In this document: in pieces, positions 63,061 through 64,000 of the stretch
How positions within the stretch are numbered: the first letter of the stretch is position 1
How the letters are laid out: each line of letters begins with the position of its first letter
Assembly (NCBI GenBank): GCA_951213105.1
Contig: OX578139.1
Location: forward strand, 71,693,754-71,757,753
Length of the DNA: 64,000 nucleotides
DNA from: Amaurobius ferox
Lineage: Eukaryota > Arthropoda > Arachnida > Araneae > Amaurobiidae
Reading direction: 5' to 3'
The notes under the pieces: generated by a model
Seen by the model: the letters and a program-made list of their open reading frames with translations, nothing else
Told to the model about the DNA's origin: nothing
Database searches by the model: none
Made by a program: the position numbers and the translations under genes

Positions 63061-64000
63061 TCGGAAAATATTTAATAAAAATCGCCGGCCGTATAAACAC
63101 GTTGAATTCAAATCTGTTGCTAAGTGACTTGATATCATTTTCTTCAAATAAATTGGTGGAAAATGTATCTCCTGCATAATGCTATCTGTATGGAATATTT
63201 AATTGTGCGTTTTTAATTAATATCTAGACAAACCCTGGACCACAGATTAACATATACAGATATTTCACTCGACCTCAGCGCCCTCAACCGCCAACCAAAA
63301 ATATCAAGGTTGGCAGGCTTGGCGATGGTCTGTGACGGTTTTCGCCAAGACGTTCTGCTAATATAACCCTATTTGGCACTAAACGAAACACTTGGAACTT
63401 AGAACTTTGTTGCTTTGTTCTATCATCGCATGTTACTTTCGCTGCTATTTTATGGATTACTAAAAGAAAAGGAATTACGTTTAAAAGGTATGTAATTTAT
63501 TTTTATTTAAATAAAAAAATATGTGTTATCTATCCCATATTTCATCCTATGCACGTGTTCATAAGAAATTGGTGCAGTATTATCAATGCCGCCTAGATTA
63601 TAAATTCTAAGAAGCAATGGCATTATTACTTAAAAAACCTTTTCCGCATTTATATAAATTGTATAAAAATTGATATTTGGACAGCTTTTTCTAGAGAAAG
63701 TTGAATATAATATTGGATGTGTATATATTTTACATGCTTTTTACTAACTGATGTAATGTGGAAAATATTTCCCCCCCCCCCTTCTAATTAACGATTGAGT
63801 TCGACACCTTTGATAATGCATTTATGTAAATTTGTTATTTAGTATAGAATATAGTTTAATATAGTGTATTTAAAAAAAAAAATATATATATATAATAACA
63901 GCATCCCAGAATAAATTAAGAACTAAGCAACTTAACTATCTACACGCTAGTATACTTTTTAGGCTGAAAATATTATATAATATTTTAGTCTTTTGGGTGT
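63061..64000. other. AT-rich stretch, nothing recognised
   Basis: Contains only short homopolymer and TA runs (C10 at 63772; TATA near 63886). Confidence 0.45.

Overview
The window is eukaryotic, AT-rich nuclear DNA, most likely from an arthropod and probably an arachnid (spider). The reasons are one multi-exon cytochrome P450 gene spread over 23.5 kb with long introns, a very heavy load of TIR elements, short interspersed elements derived from 5S rRNA and tRNA, Tc1/mariner relics, and a KRBA2/Ginger-like integrase element. The lineage is an inference from repeat style and protein resemblance; no marker gene settles it. There are no bacterial operons, CRISPR arrays or intact RNA genes.

Only one gene looks intact. 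It is a CYP2-clan-like microsomal cytochrome P450 on the minus strand, six coding exons between 47252 and 23727, 489 codons plus stop. All splice phases agree, and the WxxxR, ExxR, PxRF and heme-cysteine motifs are present. Two things are odd: intron 2 appears to use a GC-AG splice pair, and the I-helix lacks the usual acid-threonine oxygen-activation pair.

Layout. 1-13.8 kb: repeat-dominated flank (tRNA-like repeat, a mobile element with long TIRs, degenerate tandem blocks, a tRNA-derived SINE with target duplication). 13.8-17.9 kb: mariner 3' relic followed by a 206-bp satellite of about 15 units and two perfect hairpins. 19.0-20.1 kb: TGTTA...TAACA element carrying a KRBA2-like integrase relic that was itself split by a 5'-truncated SINE. 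21.7-22.9 kb: mariner pseudogene. 23.2-47.3 kb: the P450 gene, whose introns hold a full-length 5S-derived SINE, a 2.7-kb palindrome with a cysteine-rich ORF relic, a second foldback element, several ACTTTCC-ended elements and a solo LTR. 47.3-64 kb: more ACTTTCC-ended elements, AACACTTT-ended elements, a Tc1 pseudogene, a tRNA-like dimer, and a TTAA-flanked element that contains a 75-bp-arm hairpin.

The strongest signals are insertions with visible target-site duplications, which let the order of events be read: SINE into integrase gene, SINE into intron 3, SINE into a TG microsatellite just past the P450 3' end, and LTR into intron 1. Family names A to H used below are mine, for this window only. 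Most of the remaining sequence is non-coding AT-rich DNA in which I see nothing.
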